DNA from: Oscillospiraceae bacterium
GTDB lineage: Bacteria; Bacillota; Clostridia; Oscillospirales; Ruminococcaceae
DNA length: 7,807 nucleotides
Direction of reading: 5' to 3'
NCBI GenBank assembly: GCA_900752625.1
Contig: CAADWC010000219.1
Location: 1 to 7,807, forward strand
Shown: piece after piece, positions 5,114 to 7,807 of the stretch
Layout of the letters: each line of letters opens with the position of its first letter
Position numbering within the stretch: position 1 is the stretch's first letter
The notes under the pieces: model-generated
Databases searched by the model: none
What the model was told of the DNA's origin: nothing
What the model saw: the letters and a program-made list of their open reading frames with translations, nothing else
Program-made: the position numbers and the translations under genes

Positions 5114-7705
5114 TTATTTTTTTACCCTGAAAACCACAGCCTTTATGATCTGTATTATTATCATAGAGCCGAAGCTTAATCCGTAGGTTGCGGCAAGAAG
5201 TCCGCCCGAAAGCTTAACGACCTTGAACAATCCTGAAAGAGCAGGGATAAGAAGTACACAGTTTATAAGGAGCATTCCGAGTACAAACGCGAGTATGCCG
5301 AATGAGTTATTGAACATTCTTTTGGTAAAAATAACAGGTTCGTCGGCTTTGCAGCTGAAGCCGTGGAAAAGTCTTGACATACACAGTGTTGCAAACGCCA
5401 TGGTGCTTGCAGCGCCGGCGCCCATATAGTGATTACCAAGCAGGAATGCTGTAATGGTTGCAATGCTTATAACCAGTCCGGAATAGCCTATCCTCAGCAT
5501 AAAGGGTTTTGTAAGAATAGTTTCTCCGGCGCGGCGGGGTTTCTGCTTCATAACGTTGTCGGTATGAGGTTCAAGCCCCAGAGCAATTGCCGGAAGCGAG
5601 TCTGTAAGAAGGTTGATAAATAACAGATGAATCGCTGCAAAAGGAACGGGCAGAGCTCCGAGAGAGCAGAACAGAACTGTGATAATTCCTGCAAGGTTGC
5701 CGGAAAGCAGGAAAAGAATGGCCTTTTTTATGTTTTCGTAGATATTTCTTCCGTTTTTAACGGCTTTGATTATAGTAGCGAAATTATCGTCTGCAAGAAC
5801 CATAGAAGCAGCGTCCTTTGAAACCTCGGTTCCTGTAATTCCCATAGCTACTCCCACGTCAGCCTGCTTAAGGGCGGGAGCGTCGTTTACTCCGTCGCCG
5901 GTCATGGCAACTATCTTGTCGTTGCTCTGCCATGCCTTGACTATTCGTATCTTATGCTCCGGAGTAACTCTGGCATATACCGATTTATCCTTGACAAAAT
6001 CAACAAGCTGTTCATCTGTGAGTCCGTCAAGCGCCGAACCTTCTACAGCTTCTGAAAAATCGCTGAGGATCCCGATCTCCTTTGCTATAGCCGATGCGGT
6101 GACAATATGGTCGCCGGTGATCATGACAGGCTTTATTCCTGCCATTTTACATTCCTCAACGGCCTGCTTGGATTCAGCTCTCGGCGGATCCATCATGGCA
6201 ATAAGACCTATAAAATCAAGATCGTATTCGTCATCAATCGTTATTTTTGCAGCATTGTACTTTTTGGATGCAAAGCAGAGAATTCTGAGTCCCTGAGCGG
6301 AAAGCTCCGAAACCTGAGCCTTTATCTGTTCCTTTGTTTCGTGAGAACAGGTCATCCTGTCTACCAGAACGTCTGTCGCACCCTTTGTAAACATTATATT
6401 TTCGCCGTTTACAACGTTGAGGGTAGACATGAGCTTTCTGTCGGAATCAAAGGGTATTTCGCTGATTCTCGGGTAATCGTTTCTGATCTTGGCGTCGTTT
6501 AAGCTTTTGGAAGCGGCAAAGTTTATAAGCGCAGTTTCGGTAGGATCTCCTATCTCAACTCCGTCCTTGCACTGTGAATCGTTGCACAAAACCGAAGCGA
6601 TTATAAGATTTTTTTCTTTAACCGTGTCCGGATCGGAATCTTCGGCGGAAATTATATGACCGTCAACAACGATTTTTCTTACGGTCATTTTGTTCTGGGT
6701 GAGAGTGCCTGTTTTATCGGAGCAGATAACCGATACCGAGCCTAATCCTTCCACTGCCTGAAGCTTGCGGATAATAGCGTTTTCACGGGACATTTTCTGA
6801 GTGCCGAAAGAAAGTACTATCGTTACTATAGAGCTTAATGCCTCAGGAATAGCCGCTACTGCAAGGGCGATCGCGAACATCAGCGAATTCATTACCTCGC
6901 CGGAGTTTATTTGGTCTGCCTGAATAAGGCTCAGACCGAAAACAAGAGCGCAGATTATAAGGATAGCAATAGACAGCTTTTTGCCGAAGGAGTCCAACGA
7001 ATTCTGCAAGGGAGTTTTTCTATCTTCTGCATTCTGAATAAGAGAGGCGATCTTACCGACCTCAGTATTCATTCCTATGTCGGTAACAATGAATTTTCCT
7101 CGTCCATAGGTAACAAAGCTGCCTGAAAAGACCATATTTACGCGGTCTCCCAGGGGACATTCCCTGTCGATATCCTCAACGCTTTTGTCGATGTTGAGGC
7201 TTTCTCCTGTAAGAGCGCTTTCATTTACCTGAACGGAAGCGCATTCGATAAGACGTCCGTCCGCAGGTATCTGATCTCCGGCTTCAATAAGGACGACATC
7301 GCCCACGGTAACCTCTTCTGAAGGAATAATCACAGCTTCGCCGTTTCTCATTACCTTTGCGTTTGGTGACGACAGCTTTTTCAGATTGCTGAGGGATTTT
7401 TCGGCTTTAAGAGTCTGAACAGTGCCGAGTATTGCATTCATGGTTATAACTACCAGGATAACTATCGTACTTTCAATATCCCCCATACAGGCGGATACGA
7501 TCGCGGCAATTATAAGTATTATTACGAGAAAGTCTTTGAATTGTTCCAGAAAAATAACCAGAGCACTTTTCTTCTTGCCCTCTGAGATCTGATTTTTTCC
7601 GTACTTTTCGGAATTTTTCTCTGCCTGCTGAGAGGTAAGACCGTTTTCGGAGGAACCGAATTCCGAATAAAGCTCTTCTGGTTTCTGGCGATAGCGTTCG
7701 CTCAT
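5114..7705 (-). CDS. Calcium-transporting P-type ATPase (type II, single-site)
   Basis: This 863-residue inner-membrane pump should export Ca2+ using ATP. It has the full P-type order: an N-terminal cation-ATPase domain, M1-M2 (about residues 48-95), the actuator domain with TGES at 166-169, M3-M4 with IPEAL (Glu288), phosphorylation site Asp330 in DKTGTLT, a nucleotide-binding domain with KGA at 441-443, TGD at 530-532, the hinge TGDGVNDAP at 602-610, then M5-M10. Ca2+ site II is intact by alignment to SERCA: Glu288 in M4 and Asn698, Thr701 and Asp702 in M6. At the SERCA Glu771 position of M5 there is Gly673, so site I is missing and one Ca2+ per cycle is expected, as in plasma-membrane Ca2+-ATPases. 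ATG 7705 has AAAGGA (7715-7720) 9 nt upstream. No frameshift is seen. Ca2+ is the likeliest ion but is inferred. Confidence 0.93.
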   Translation of the reverse strand: MSERYRQKPEELYSEFGSSENGLTSQQAEKNSEKYGKNQISEGKKKSALVIFLEQFKDFLVIILIIAAIVSACMGDIESTIVILVVITMNAILGTVQTLKAEKSLSNLKKLSSPNAKVMRNGEAVIIPSEEVTVGDVVLIEAGDQIPADGRLIECASVQVNESALTGESLNIDKSVEDIDRECPLGDRVNMVFSGSFVTYGRGKFIVTDIGMNTEVGKIASLIQNAEDRKTPLQNSLDSFGKKLSIAILIICALVFGLSLIQADQINSGEVMNSLMFAIALAVAAIPEALSSIVTIVLSFGTQKMSRENAIIRKLQAVEGLGSVSVICSDKTGTLTQNKMTVRKIVVDGHIISAEDSDPDTVKEKNLIIASVLCNDSQCKDGVEIGDPTETALINFAASKSLNDAKIRNDYPRISEIPFDSDRKLMSTLNVVNGENIMFTKGATDVLVDRMTCSHETKEQIKAQVSELSAQGLRILCFASKKYNAAKITIDDEYDLDFIGLIAMMDPPRAESKQAVEECKMAGIKPVMITGDHIVTASAIAKEIGILSDFSEAVEGSALDGLTDEQLVDFVKDKSVYARVTPEHKIRIVKAWQSNDKIVAMTGDGVNDAPALKQADVGVAMGITGTEVSKDAASMVLADDNFATIIKAVKNGRNIYENIKKAILFLLSGNLAGIITVLFCSLGALPVPFAAIHLLFINLLTDSLPAIALGLEPHTDNVMKQKPRRAGETILTKPFMLRIGYSGLVISIATITAFLLGNHYMGAGAASTMAFATLCMSRLFHGFSCKADEPVIFTKRMFNNSFGILAFVLGMLLINCVLLIPALSGLFKVVKLSGGLLAATYGLSFGSMIIIQIIKAVVFRVKK

Positions 7706-7714
7706 TTACAACAT

Positions 7715-7720
7715 TCCTTT
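7715..7720 (-). promoter_or_regulatory. Ribosome binding site of the Ca2+-ATPase gene
   Basis: AAAGGA on the minus strand is 9 nt before ATG 7705. No convincing -10/-35 pair was found in the remaining upstream sequence to the window edge (7721-7807). Confidence 0.7.
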
Positions 7721-7807
7721 CAATAGTGGTCCGCCGGTAATATTTTTCCCGCAAAACAGCCGAATAGTCGCAGCGGGGTAAATTATTGCCGGACAGATGT
7801 CAGCGCA

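Noticed and set aside
5766..6296. Long open frame on the plus strand opposite the Ca2+-ATPase gene (176 codons)
   Set aside because: It is antisense to conserved P- and N-domain sequence of the pump, and the protein is low-complexity and Ser/Ala/Ile-rich.
7721..7807. Promoter of the Ca2+-ATPase on the minus strand
   Set aside because: A CTGACA-like -35 can be seen near the right edge, but no -10 box lies at a suitable distance; other pairs match even less.

Overview
The window looks like chromosomal DNA from an anaerobic Firmicute of class Clostridia, most likely Oscillospiraceae/Ruminococcus-like. This rests on strong AAGGAGG-type ribosome binding sites, moderate base composition, short hairpin-plus-T-run terminators, a MazF very close to Bacillus subtilis NdoA, and a threonyl-tRNA synthetase and Ca2+ pump whose motifs look like clostridial versions. 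The organism call is inference from recalled family resemblance; no search was run.

Left part, plus strand (2-3376): the C-terminal part of an alpha/beta-hydrolase lipase enters from the left edge. It is followed after 20 nt by a class I SAM-dependent methyltransferase and after another 42 nt by a complete thrS. All three read the same way and no terminator is visible between them, so they may share a transcript that ends at the strong hairpin after thrS (3346-3376).

Middle part, plus strand (3377-4598): a 212-residue protein resembling the zinc-dependent phospholipase C family starts from a ribosome binding site that touches the thrS terminator. A 171-nt leader with two small inverted repeats but no antitoxin gene precedes a MazF-family endoribonuclease, which is closed by a perfect terminator hairpin.

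Right part, minus strand (4601-7705): a P-type IIA Ca2+-transporting ATPase is followed, 201 nt downstream, by an 88-residue protein with two predicted membrane segments and its own ribosome binding site and -10 box. Its terminator faces the mazF terminator, so the two blocks converge at about 4600. Nothing recognisable lies in 7706-7807.

The genes are mostly housekeeping: translation, Ca2+ export, lipid or ester hydrolysis and RNA decay. I found no CRISPR array, insertion sequence, tRNA or rRNA gene, prophage gene or clear novel multi-gene system. The points most worth a second look are the MazF without an adjacent antitoxin, the small membrane protein beside the Ca2+ pump, and the terminator joined to a ribosome binding site after thrS.
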